The translations under genes and the position numbers were made by a program. Shown here one piece after another: positions 32,508 through 42,179 of a DNA stretch of 64,000 nt. The notes under the pieces were generated by a model that was not told where the DNA came from, ran no database searches, and was given only the letters and a program-made list of their open reading frames with translations. The first letter of the stretch is position 1. Every line of letters begins with the position of its first letter. Source of the DNA: Perkinsus chesapeaki (lineage: Eukaryota > Perkinsozoa > Perkinsida > Perkinsidae); the NCBI GenBank assembly GCA_013115145.1, contig JAAPAO010000078.1, forward strand, positions 1 to 64,000, written 5' to 3'.

Positions 32508-33251
32508 ATGAGATCTACATCAACTTGGTTATTGGCAGCTGCTTATATTATCATCGCCGCTGCAGCTCAGCCAGTGGGAAGATATGTTTATGCTGAAGAA
32601 AACGGTGCCTACACCCTCGCCTTCGACATCGATGAGGATAAGCGCGCCAGAATCAATTTCACTTCCCCTTTCGGTAGTTACTCCGAGGGTTCATACCCGT
32701 TGGTGAAGGAAAACTCAAGCGCGTATACTATAAACTTCACCGGCAGAATCGAAGGAGCGGGCTACTGGTACCTACGAATCGGGTTACTCTACGAGGACTA
32801 CGCCTACCAACCTGGTGACTTAAGGACTTTGACGTTCACGGGCAGAAATTCTCTGTATGTTATATTTGGTGGTAAAAGACTCAACTTGGTTAGACAGGCC
32901 TTCGGCGTGCAACAGGGTACTTTTATCTACAGTTCTGAGGGTCTTCATATGAACTACACAATCCAGCAAATCCCCTTACTACTGCCATTCCGTTTGCTTT
33001 ATGTACAATTTCATTGTGATAACACTGCGATGCCACCTACGCCGTTCTTCCTCTTTGAGAACAATACGGCTCGTCCCTACAAATCCTACACTCTTTTTCC
33101 ACCGCCTGCCGGCTTACAGAGAGACGTCTCGAGGTTCTGTCTCAGAGACCGCCCTCTACTACCAAATGATCTGAGCTTCATCGTTTTTGCCACCGAGAAG
33201 ACGATTACCATCAACATGATCGGCACGTACCTTTCGCTCACCAAGGTGTGA
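32508..33251 (+). CDS. Secreted glycoprotein-like protein, family 2
   Basis: 247 codons, single exon. Signal peptide MRSTSTWLLAAAYIIIAAAA with likely cleavage before QPVGRYVY. The mature region is rich in aromatic residues and beta-type patterns, with at least five N-glycosylation sequons (INFTS, ENSSA, INFTG, MNYTI, ENNTA), but only two cysteines (about residues 169 and 208). After cleavage the protein begins P-x-G-x-Y, the same opening as families 1 and 3 here. No known domain recognised. Its place beside the family 3 array suggests one island of secreted proteins. Function unknown. Confidence 0.75.
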   Translation: MRSTSTWLLAAAYIIIAAAAQPVGRYVYAEENGAYTLAFDIDEDKRARINFTSPFGSYSEGSYPLVKENSSAYTINFTGRIEGAGYWYLRIGLLYEDYAYQPGDLRTLTFTGRNSLYVIFGGKRLNLVRQAFGVQQGTFIYSSEGLHMNYTIQQIPLLLPFRLLYVQFHCDNTAMPPTPFFLFENNTARPYKSYTLFPPPAGLQRDVSRFCLRDRPLLPNDLSFIVFATEKTITINMIGTYLSLTKV

Positions 33252-33254
33252 ACA

Positions 33255-34070
33255 ATACGTCTTGATGGCCTAGACACTTGAACTGCAACTCACTTGCGCG
33301 GCTGCTGTTCTATCACTTATTAGATACAACGCTGTAGAAGGCTCTATTCTTTTGTTGCCATGAGATCTTTATCTTCTTAACTAACTGAATCCAGTGCTTG
33401 CGTCGTGTCAATGTTTTGTCGTTCAAAGAATCAGCCATATATTCCTCCTATGTCATCGTAGGTTTTCCACACTCCCTCAAAAGCGAATCATCGTCAGGTT
33501 ACTGGCATACAAAATAAGTGGGTTTTCTCTTAGTTCCCCATAGACTCGTATGGGCTAAACGACGAGTCGTGATCTGTACACTTAGTCCGCTCCTGGGCAT
33601 CACCCGTTTCCCTACTATTGTGTAAATGGCTGTCTGGCAACTAGACTCCAACGGGGGGAAATTCCGGCCCGTCAGGCGGCCGCCAGTGACGTGACATTAT
33701 TGGACCAATCCAATAACACGGTGTCTCCGGCACTCCAGTCCCCAAGTTTGTCTGGGAGCCTGAGATTTCTTGGGGTAAGCTAGATTATTATCACTTAAGT
33801 GCGACTGGAATAGATACATCGCTATGAGCCATTCCTGTCGGTACTGGGTGAATTGTACCGATTATCACAACACACATTGTCTATATGAAGATTATCCTGT
33901 CATAAGTTGTGACTCACAACGTTGCAGTTGCCCTGTTACTGGTGTAACGCAAAAGAGTATCTTAGGTGAAGAGTACAGAACAGAGAAGTGAACGACAGAT
34001 ACTTCTTACACCAATGTGCGGAGTCTTACATTGGTTTTCCAGCCTCTTTCACGGATAAACAAAGAGCATG
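33255..34070. other. Intergenic, nothing supported
   Basis: No ORF over 60 codons with features; AT-rich with scattered short inverted repeats. Confidence 0.5.
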
Positions 34071-34078
34071 CGTACAGA

Positions 34079-34146
34079 ACTGTGACAGCATGCTGTCACA
34101 GTGCTCAGAGCACAGTGCACAGTAGTCAGCAGTGCTAGCACTGCTG
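34079..34146. repeat. Cluster of perfect palindromes
   Basis: 34079-34102 is a perfect 24-bp palindrome (half ACTGTGACAGCA). 34101-34113 has 6-bp arms (GTGCTC/GAGCAC). 34127-34146 is a perfect 20-bp palindrome (half CAGCAGTGCT). The cluster lies 130-200 bp upstream of the gene at 34280. Confidence 0.95.
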
Positions 34147-34279
34147 TCTACTTGCTTATTTGCTCAATGACTGCCAAGACTATTTTGTCCTGGGGGCTAT
34201 ATGAGGATAGCCAATGCGATACCTGTAGAAACCATACTCTGGTAGTGTTCATAAGATTTGACGACTTGTTACCTCTTTA

Positions 34280-34669
34280 ATGAGATATCGTCTGAACTTC
34301 ATTTCCTACCTGGCCGTGATTATAATCTATGCGAAGTGTATATGTAAGGTTTATGGAGTGGCTCCGAACGGGAAGTATTGTAAGAAAGTTCCCCTAGTCT
34401 GCAAAGTCGAACTAACCTTTCATGGAAACACCTTCGATGTATCTGCTACTTATGGGCTCAAGAAAGGATCGGCTATGGGTATCCCTTATACCATGCCTAA
34501 CCCGGAAGTGGTGGAGATACCCATAAAGAACGAAGCTATTGTGAAGCTGTTTAATGATTTAAAGCCACCGGTGAAACTAGAGGAGCTACGATCCCTCGAG
34601 TATACTAAGAATAGATTAAAAGCTCACACGAGCAAAGGCAACATAGCCTTCAAGAAAGAGAGTTGCTGA
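34280..34669 (+). CDS. Secreted protein, family 3, copy 1
   Basis: 129 codons, single exon. Signal segment FISYLAVIIIYAKCICKVYG, then VAPNGKYCKKVPLV. Family 3 signature in order: P-x-G-x-YCK, K-V-x-LTF (LTFHGNTFDVSATY), KGSAMGIPYTMP, V-x-IPI-x-NE, L-x-PP, L-x-LEYTKNRLKAHTSKG, ending in a terminal Cys. Two Cys pairs (at YCK-x5-VC and the C-terminal SC) suggest a small disulfide-closed fold. Copies follow at 36970, 38952 and 40929 in the same direction. It is the most diverged in the N-terminal half. Function unknown; secreted effector or surface protein by inference. Confidence 0.8.
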   Translation: MRYRLNFISYLAVIIIYAKCICKVYGVAPNGKYCKKVPLVCKVELTFHGNTFDVSATYGLKKGSAMGIPYTMPNPEVVEIPIKNEAIVKLFNDLKPPVKLEELRSLEYTKNRLKAHTSKGNIAFKKESC

Positions 34670-34679
34670 AGGCTTGTCC

Positions 34680-35770
34680 GCTAGAGTCCTTAACCGCCTT
34701 CTAGTAGAAGGCTTTTAGTATATCAGTCGCGTAACTGAGTACACATTGTCAGAGTGTAATTTCAGTGGGACTCACCGGTGCTCCACCATTGGTGCAAGTT
34801 CTCAACTGAGGAGAATACGTGGCTGAGATGTATTCTTGTGTAAATCCACCGGCTTTTTGATTCCGTGTACATTAGTCACCTCAGTAACATCCAATCCACT
34901 TCAGGGTGCCTACTTTAGTGGGTGCTCCCAAGTTGCTAATGCTGCTGCGGTATTATAGACTTGCGTTAATTCGCAGTGAGCCAGCAACAATCAGTAACTT
35001 TGCCAACCCAAACTAGCCAGCGCTCGAAGTTATACCGACTACACGTCTTGGCGATGAAGAAATATTTTCAATCCCAGCACAATAATTGTGCCACAATTTT
35101 CCTTGAACTCTTTCTGGGGAGTTTCTCAAATACCCTGTCACCTTATCCTAGCACTTGAAGCATCGATACCCTGCGGAGCGATGTAATCGAGAAGCCGTTC
35201 TTCGCGAACTTGCTCTAACTAGTGCCATGTCCGGGACATTGTTATGATTGTAGGCCCTTTGGATGCAGCCGATACGTTCTAAGTTTGTGTTGTTTTATGT
35301 CCCATTATGTCTGTGTAAACTTTTCCACTTAACCTTGTTCCGTTTATGAAGCTAGTGGATCGAGTGTAAACATATACGAATTACGTCAAGTTTTTATTTA
35401 TTTCAATATGATCAATCTTTTGAGTTCCAGCGCAAACGGTACGGATCACAACATATAACGTTGCTTATTCTGGGTAAGGAGTCGCGGAGCGTATAGGGTC
35501 TATTCCAGTACAAACTTGTTAATCTTAGTTAATATTGTTGATACTGTTAATTGTTGCTAACCCAATAGTCGCGGATGGGGATTTCCCGGGCGGCCTCAAC
35601 CGGGAGCCAGCGATGCCTTTGTGGAGGCATAGAAGGATCCCTTCTCTTGTGAAACTTCCACGGCGAAAGTTGTCAAAAGATGAAGTTATGTTTGCAACTC
35701 TCCACAATATGTCATCAATCTGCTGTTGCAGTGACGAGATGAGCGCTAGTGGCTCCTCGCTAACCCTGGT
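34680..35770. other. Intergenic, nothing supported
   Basis: AT-rich, no convincing gene. Confidence 0.4.
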
Positions 35771-35775
35771 CCAGG

Positions 35776-35937
35776 ATTCCTGGAGGCGATTAAAGTGAAA
35801 TGGGCTTCCAAGTTCCGAGTCCGAGTGGTCGGACCCGAGGCACTTTAATTCGTACTTTTAACCCGAGCTCGGAAAACGACCTTTTCCGAGTACTTGGACT
35901 CGGAAAACCGAGCACTTTGATTGCCTCCTGGATGTTA
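35776..35937. mobile_element. MITE-like foldback element
   Basis: Left end CCTGGAGGCGATTAAAGTG and right end CACTTTGATTGCCTCCTGG are imperfect inverted repeats (about 16 of 19). Inside, TTCCGAGTCCGAG faces CTTGGACTCGGAA, so the whole ~160 bp folds back on itself. No ORF. A GGAT flank on both sides may be the target duplication. Confidence 0.5.
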
Positions 35938-35939
35938 CA

Positions 35940-36960
35940 TCCACAATGCCAATGCCATTGCAGGCTGGGCTGCTCTGTTACCCGTTTTGTAGCTGGATCA
36001 CGTCAACTCGCGTCAAGGAATTCTAATGATTGTGGATTGACCAAAGAAAAACTAGCCTCCACCATAAGAAAGCGTGACAATCAGACTAAGTGTGGAAAAC
36101 TCCACTACTTCAAACAAAGGAGAACCCCACCGACGGTCGATGATCGACCAGTCTGTTCAGTACAGCACAGCGACTACAGCGCAGGCTCGAGATCCCAATC
36201 ATACTTCCTGGCAGGAGGTTCCTGCCAGACCACCCTGATACAAACGTGACCGTGAAGCGCGGCGCAGTATACGAAACTACATGGAGCCTACATGTATCCC
36301 GTCGGGATAGGTTGGGGATAATCCCGAACCTAGCTAAGAGAAAGGCATCATCATAGTAAACTCTAGGGCGTTGACATAAAAAGGAAGAATGGTAACAGAT
36401 AAGCCACAATGCGTGTGGCGAGCCAGCGGCGTTGTGAGTCACATCCTAAAGGTGGAGTAACTTTTCTGAACAATGCAATGTCCCCTCTTTTACCCTACTT
36501 TCTCGTGCAAGATGATGCCTCCTCGCTACCTTTGGAGGCTTGAAACTGCTACAGTAGCAACTCGCCATGCCGTCTCCGTGTTTTTGTGGTCTTCTGGAGT
36601 GTGGCAGTCACGCGGTTCACTCCTCGCGGTGAGATTTGCAGCGGGCCGCCGCCGTCGCCGCCGGCGGCGGCTGATGCACTTCGCGGCGCCGCACCACCGA
36701 GCCCGCGCGTACTTTTGGTTCCGCGTTCGCATTCAGAATATCACTCTGCAACTACTGCCAGAGTCTGCAGTCTACTATTGCTCATTCCTCGTTCATATGG
36801 ATGAACACAAGACGATAAGGGAGCCAATAAAGGCTTCTTACTCACCTCACACCCGCAAGGGGAATGGGCTACGTGACGTATATACAAGGGAGCGGGCGTC
36901 GCACAATGAATAATAAAGTAGCAGTTCCTACTAATCTCCTCCTTTGCAGTTGTTGGAAGA
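35940..36960. other. Intergenic, with block shared with 7043-7125
   Basis: 36790-36875 is the second copy of the block described at 7043-7125. A GC-rich near-palindrome made of CCG/CGG triplets lies at about 36645-36672. ORFs here are overlapping and not convincing. Confidence 0.4.
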
Positions 36961-36969
36961 ACTGTCCCA

Positions 36970-37368
36970 ATGGTCTGCCTTCTCAACTTCATTTGCTTTC
37001 TACTTGTCGTTACGCTCTATGGAGATACATCGAATAATGTTACGGCTCCATGGCAGCCTGAGGGTTGGTATTGCAAGAAATTCCTCGTGGTGTACAAAGT
37101 TAACATAACTTTCCGGGACGATACTTTTGATATAAAAGCATCTTATCTGTTGAGGAAAGGCTCTGCTACCAACCTTCCTTATACTATGCCACGTCCGAAG
37201 CTGATGGAGATGCCAATCGACAACGAAGTCTTCATCAATCTTTTCGCGGCTGTAGATCCACCGTTCCCGATCGATGAGGTAAAATACCTTGATTATGATC
37301 ATGAGAAGGAGGTATTGACAGCTTATACGAGAAAGGGTCAAGCGATTTTGACGCACGGGAAGTGCTAA
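36970..37368 (+). CDS. Secreted protein, family 3, copy 2
   Basis: 132 codons, single exon. Signal MVCLLNFICFLLVVTLYG, then PWQPEGWYCKKFLVVYKVN, ITFRDDTFDIKASYLLRKGS, NLPYTMPRPKLMEMPIDNE, FINLF, and a terminal KC. It is closest to copy 4 (40929): the stretch from DIKASYLLRKGS to NEVFINLF is nearly the same in protein and in DNA, so the two derive from a recent duplication. Sequence just upstream (gcagttgttggaagaactg) also resembles that of copy 4. Function unknown. Confidence 0.8.
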   Translation: MVCLLNFICFLLVVTLYGDTSNNVTAPWQPEGWYCKKFLVVYKVNITFRDDTFDIKASYLLRKGSATNLPYTMPRPKLMEMPIDNEVFINLFAAVDPPFPIDEVKYLDYDHEKEVLTAYTRKGQAILTHGKC

Positions 37369-37379
37369 AACACTTAGTG

Positions 37380-38815
37380 AGGGTCCCTTACCGTTAACTA
37401 TGAGTGCCGCTTTCTATGAGGTTACTGGGATGCATTGGTATTCAGTTGCCTAGATTTAGGTGGTAGTATATACATTTCCTACTGCCCGTAGTGTACTCAT
37501 TTCATTGCGATGGCACTTTGGATTCATTAGTACTACCCTGAAGCTCATATCAGTTCAGCTCTTTCTAAGAGCTTTTCATTTGCCTATGCAGTAACGACTT
37601 GTGTTGCATTCAACGTTTGCTATTGATGTGTGTGAGCTCATAGTCCAGCGCCGAAATGTCATAGTTACATCAACTAGTCCTTATGATACATTTCATGCGA
37701 CTTCCAACAGGGTCCGATGCCTAGCCACGGAATTACGCAACAGAGAGCATGTGTACAACTACCTAAACACAGTAGCTCCAATCACTAGAGTCTACTGGTG
37801 CGACAGCACAAGCTTTATTTCTAGGCCACCAAGTATTCAGTCTTAGCATGCAGGAACACTCTTTTAGGGTCCCCAATATGAACCCAGTCACATCAACTCG
37901 AACAAATTGTTATTTCCGTTCCGTTCTCATCTAGAGAAGGAGGCCAGAACGTAACCGATGATTTGGTCGCTTACAAATGAGCAGTAGATGTGAGCTATCA
38001 TCCTCCACTCCACGGTAGTTCCATGAGCCGCAGCATCTATGCCACGGTGGTACTATACCGCCGAGTGTACCACCGGGCATTCAGCAGGCGAGAGAGTCTC
38101 GATAATACTGTGAGAACGCACCGGTTCTCCACTCTACACAACGCGCTGTAAGAATTCCCTCGGCCTCGTGTTCCGAAGGGGTTCTAAAGAACAGAGTTAG
38201 GATCACATTCACGGCTTATATAAAGTGCAGCGATAATAACACTGTACAAAAATTGTACTACTGTTAATTTAACAGTGTTAAATAGCATCGTGGTACTACA
38301 GACTGAGATATTATGTGTATGTCTTCTGTCTACGAGAACGCATGAGCAATATCAATCTGAGTCTCTGATCAGCAATTACCCTCCCAAATCGATTTTACGG
38401 GCTGGATATCAGAAAAGAATCATGCAGCGAGGGCAAACTGAGGTTTACGACAACAAAGCTATAAGAAATTGAATAGCATATCTGATTAAAAATGCCACCT
38501 CTGAATGGAAATGAACTATCAGAGTCACCATAGTCTGTCATTGCTAGTTTCACACGCAAATGTTTGAGTTAGATCACATCACATAATCCACCAAATGAAG
38601 CATTATGCACTCAGAGCGCAGCACTCTACGCTTACATAGAGTACTGGTCCTCTTTCGGGCATTTTCCCACCCAATGTCCTGACAACATTGTTGTCCGCCG
38701 CATAACCGGCGACTTAAGTTCAATACACAAAACGCCCGCTATTATCACGTCTGACAGATTGACTCAATCCCCGTGACACACACATGATACATTCTGTGAC
38801 AGAATTACTGTCCCC
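37380..38815. other. Intergenic; remnant shared with 40469 region and a palindrome cluster
   Basis: 37636-37660 (atagtccagcgccgaaatg) matches 40471-40495 (atagtccaacgccgaaaag), a leftover of the same duplication. 38239-38279 contains nested inverted repeats: outer AACACTGT/ACAGTGTT, inner GTACAA/TTGTAC and CTGTTAA/TTAACAG. Confidence 0.5.
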
Positions 38816-38818
38816 ATC

Positions 38819-39025
38819 TTGCCTTTACCCTGTTCCACAAAGCTAACCATATTTATAGTGAACTGTAAAAATTATCTATTAAAGGGGCCCCTTCGAATAT
38901 CTTTTATCCTTGTGTTGTTCGTAATACTGCACGCCCGCAGCTTATCCCAAATTGAGAATCCCAATGGGCTCTACGAATGTCAACTGCGCTCGCTGGTTGT
39001 TGGTTTGGATATATGCCGAGTGTGA
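38819..39025 (+). pseudogene. Truncated secreted-protein start fused out of frame to family 3 copy 3
   Basis: 68 codons with a strong hydrophobic signal SFILVLFVILHARSLS followed by ENPNGLYECQLRS, the P-x-G-x-Y opening typical of the secreted families. The frame ends after 68 codons while overlapping the next ORF (38952-39353), which has the family 3 body but a poor signal peptide of its own. It may be a remnant of another family member, or the real first exon of copy 3 with a frameshift or intron. Confidence 0.45.
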
Positions 39026-39353
39026 GTGTTTAGCCATTACCACGGTTCCACATGGTATGTACTGTAAGACGGTTAGGCCAGTGTATAGTGTTAACCTTAC
39101 TTTCCACGGCAGCAGCTTTGATATAGAAGCGAGCTACTGGGAGCACAGAGGGTCGGCTACAGGTATGCCTTATACCATGCCTAGGCCGGAAGTCGTGAAG
39201 ATCCCCATCGGGAATGAGGACCTTCAAAAGCTGTATTATGCCTTAGACCCGCCAATAGTACCATTTCAACTAGAGTATGCGGAGTACATAAAGGATAGAT
39301 TGAAGTTCTATACCAGCGCAGGTAACCCCGTTTTGACGAAGTACAATTGCTGA
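38952..39353 (+). CDS. Secreted protein, family 3, copy 3
   Basis: 133-codon ORF. The family 3 body is complete: VPHGMYCKTV, SVNLTFHGSSFDIEASY, RGSATGMPYTMPRPEVVKIP, GNEDLQKLYYALDPP, EYIKDRLKFYTSAG, terminal NC. The first 30 codons (MRIPMGSTNVNCARWLLVWIY) are a weak signal, unlike the other three copies. A good signal lies in another frame just upstream (38819-39025). So the 5' end may be chimeric or broken. Function unknown. Confidence 0.65.
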   Translation: MRIPMGSTNVNCARWLLVWIYAECECLAITTVPHGMYCKTVRPVYSVNLTFHGSSFDIEASYWEHRGSATGMPYTMPRPEVVKIPIGNEDLQKLYYALDPPIVPFQLEYAEYIKDRLKFYTSAGNPVLTKYNC

Positions 39354-39359
39354 GGCTTG

Positions 39360-40920
39360 TGATGAAGATGCACTTTTATTCATCTTGTCTTAAATGTACT
39401 TAATTTATTGATGCCCTCGCTGGGAAAGCTTTGCAATTAACCTTGTTAGCAAAGCGCAATGATTTGCTACTAGCAAAGGTTCATACTCGCGAGTATAACC
39501 TTAGTAATTGTTACACCAAAGGTGTTTTGCGTTCCGCGCAGTGTATTATCTCGCGCCAACTCTTCCAGTTGAACTAACTCAACACGCTTGCTTCATATGT
39601 CTCAACAGTCACCAGCATTCAGTGACGGCTACCCACCAACCATCATTAATGGAAGACTCATTATGAGACTAGGGGTATTGCTGTCGCACCACGAAGAAGG
39701 TGTGTAAGGGCACGGGTTCCATCGAGAATCTTAGTTTGAGAAGGCGAGGAAAATTGGATAGTATCCAAGTAATCGTTGATCACTCGGATACTAGCTAATT
39801 GCTAGTAGCAATTACTAATCGATTACTAATCGAGTTCTTCACAATATATGTGACTGATCCATCCTACATAGTGTAAGGCTACATTAGCCTCCATGACGGA
39901 GGATTCAGTTGGGTACTCAAATGTTGGTACATTGTGCGCTAGATGACATGTCTTCCTCCCTCGCCAGTTAGTGGGGACTGCATACTATAAGCGAGATCTA
40001 CATACAATGTACATTGCAAATAGGTTGTCCGCAATTATGGCGCGCCACTGGGATTTACTCACCAGTCTTTTTGGAACCACTAGCAGTCATGATACATGTG
40101 CTGCCATGCTTGCTGCCCGTGGTAAAGCGTCCTCAATCACGGAAGGTCTGCCCACCGAGAAGTCGGCCCTGCAGCACTGGGCGGTTACGGGTCGAGGTGG
40201 TAGACAGCCGACTCGCCACGAGAAACTCTCTCTTGTCGCTTAACATGAGTGTTGTGAAAGTAAGTTTCAATTTAGGGCAGGGATTTCACGTGGAATACGC
40301 CCAGAATCTGTATGTCTCATAGAGCAGACTCTGCTCAGCAAAGAGTTATTCAGGAGAGGGCGCTTAAGGAGCTTCACTATGCTGGTGTCCCATCGTACCA
40401 TTCTTGCACCGCGTTCTCAGAGAGAACCATGAATGAAAAATATACTATATGGAGAGTGAGCATTTGTGTGGGTTTATAGTCCAACGCCGAAAAGGCCATG
40501 ATCGGACTATTCATTCTATGGTTGAGTCGGGTACGAGTACAAGAAGATAGATGTAGATGTGTATGCGGCTTGACACAACAGACCGTCCCCAATGGAGACT
40601 CTCCATAGTTCCATTCGCACGTGTATACAAAAGTTGAAAGCTTTAAAATAAAATCTTGAATATAATATTAAATTTATATAATTTTAAGCTATATATGCTC
40701 AGAAATGAAGCTTAGCAGGAATAAAGGGATCTCGTCACACGGTGTGAGTCAAACCTTCAGGATCGATTTGCTTATAGTGTCGCGTACCAGCAATTCTCGA
40801 GTCGATCGAGTGTTTGCCGTCGTCGACCAGCGGGCCCCGGTGACCGGGGAAAAGCAGTGTTTTTTCAGCTCTCAACTCGAGAATCTCAATTCGACAGTTG
40901 TCGGTTAACCTTGTCGGAAC
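39360..40920. other. Intergenic with short palindromes
   Basis: 39459-39475 TTTGCTA-C-TAGCAAA, 39478-39500 GGTT-x-ATACTCGCGAGTAT-x-AACC, and 40835-40849 CCCCGGT-G-ACCGGGG (80 bp before the copy 4 start). ORFs 39971-40243 and 40014-40322 overlap in different frames and lack features. Confidence 0.5.
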
Positions 40921-40928
40921 TCACTCCA

Positions 40929-41327
40929 ATGCTGTTCGTTGTCAACTCAATTGGCTTCCTGCTCATCGCTATGTTCTGTGGGAGCTGTTCGGAATGCGTT
41001 ACATCTCCATGGAAACCAACGGGGTCGTATTGCAAGAAGGTGCTCTTGGTGTACAAAGTCAACGTAACTTTCGGTGACAAGACCTTTGATATTAAAGCGT
41101 CTTATCTGTTGAGGAAAGGCTCTGCTACCAACCTTCCTTATACTATGCCAAGTCCGAAGCTGGTGGAGATGCCAATCGACAACGAAGTCTTCATTAATCT
41201 TTTCAGGACCCTAAATCCACCCTTTCCGATAGATGATTTGAATTATCTTGAGTATGATCATGAGAGGGAATTTTTAGCAGTCTATACGGGCAAGGGTGCC
41301 ATCAACTTGACGCGTGCGGATTGCTAA
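40929..41327 (+). CDS. Secreted protein, family 3, copy 4
   Basis: 132 codons from the internal ATG at 40929, chosen instead of the upstream ATG at 40857. This start lines up with copy 2 (MLFVVNSIGFLLIAMFCG against MVCLLNFICFLLVVTLYG), and the added 24 codons have no counterpart. Body: PWKPTGSYCKKVLLVYKVN, VTFGDKTFDIKASYLLRKGS, NLPYTMPSPKLVEMPIDNE, LNYLEYDHEREFL, terminal DC. Function unknown; secreted by inference. Confidence 0.8.
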   Translation: MLFVVNSIGFLLIAMFCGSCSECVTSPWKPTGSYCKKVLLVYKVNVTFGDKTFDIKASYLLRKGSATNLPYTMPSPKLVEMPIDNEVFINLFRTLNPPFPIDDLNYLEYDHEREFLAVYTGKGAINLTRADC

Positions 41328-41329
41328 AA

Positions 41330-42175
41330 TGCTTACCGTCAACTGTAAGCGTCACTCTCGGCATTGGTATTCAGTTGGAAACTAATAGTTGCCTTCATTT
41401 AGTTGGTCGTAGATACATTCCGTACTGCCTGTATTGTATTGCAGTGCACTCATTTCATTTCGGTTATTGGTCTCAATTCTACTTAGAAGTATCTATTCAG
41501 CTATTAGCATTTGATCTAGTATTCAAGTGTTGGAGTTCAAATGTGATTGATTAAATCTTAAATGCCAGTTGATTAACGGTTAAGCCGGTATAAAAGCTCC
41601 GGCTGTAATAGTCAAACTCCAGTGTTGGGCTCAACGCTTTTACATTTCGAGTACCCTTTGATGAAGGCATCAAACCAATACAACAAGGCTTCAAGTTCTT
41701 ATCTCCGTGGTTACTTATAAGTTATAAAAACGAGTGCCGGTCTTGCTGTGGATGGGAATGACAGAATTGTTTCCATGAGGAACTCTTGACTGGAGCCCGG
41801 CTGGCTCCAGTCACCAGTCTTGATAGCCGTAACTCCGCCAGCCTCGTTCATCGAACGAGAAACCGAGGACGGAGGAATCAATCTAGGGCCCATCGGTGCA
41901 GCTGACGGGATTGCGTGACTCTAGGTGCACATAGGACCCGGGTAAGGGTAACCAATACCATTCGTTGGAATCGGCCAGTTGTTATTAACACTCAATATGC
42001 TATTCACACGAGACAGTAGAGACAGTAAAGTGTATCATACATATACAAGCATCGTCTATTGTACATCATAACCCTCAGCAGCACTGAGGATTCCTCTCAT
42101 TGCTGCCGTAGCTGTTCCTGACAAAAGTTAGGATCATACGGTACCAAGGTCATTGAATCGATTCCTACTACGTTA
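41330..42175. other. Intergenic, nothing supported
   Basis: Plus-strand secreted island ends and the minus-strand gene at 42180 converges on it. Short ORFs on both strands lack features. Confidence 0.4.
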
Positions 42176-42179
42176 TATA

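Noticed and set aside
40857-40928. Upstream ATG of family 3 copy 4
   Set aside because: The extra 24 codons have no match in the other copies and would put the signal peptide internal.
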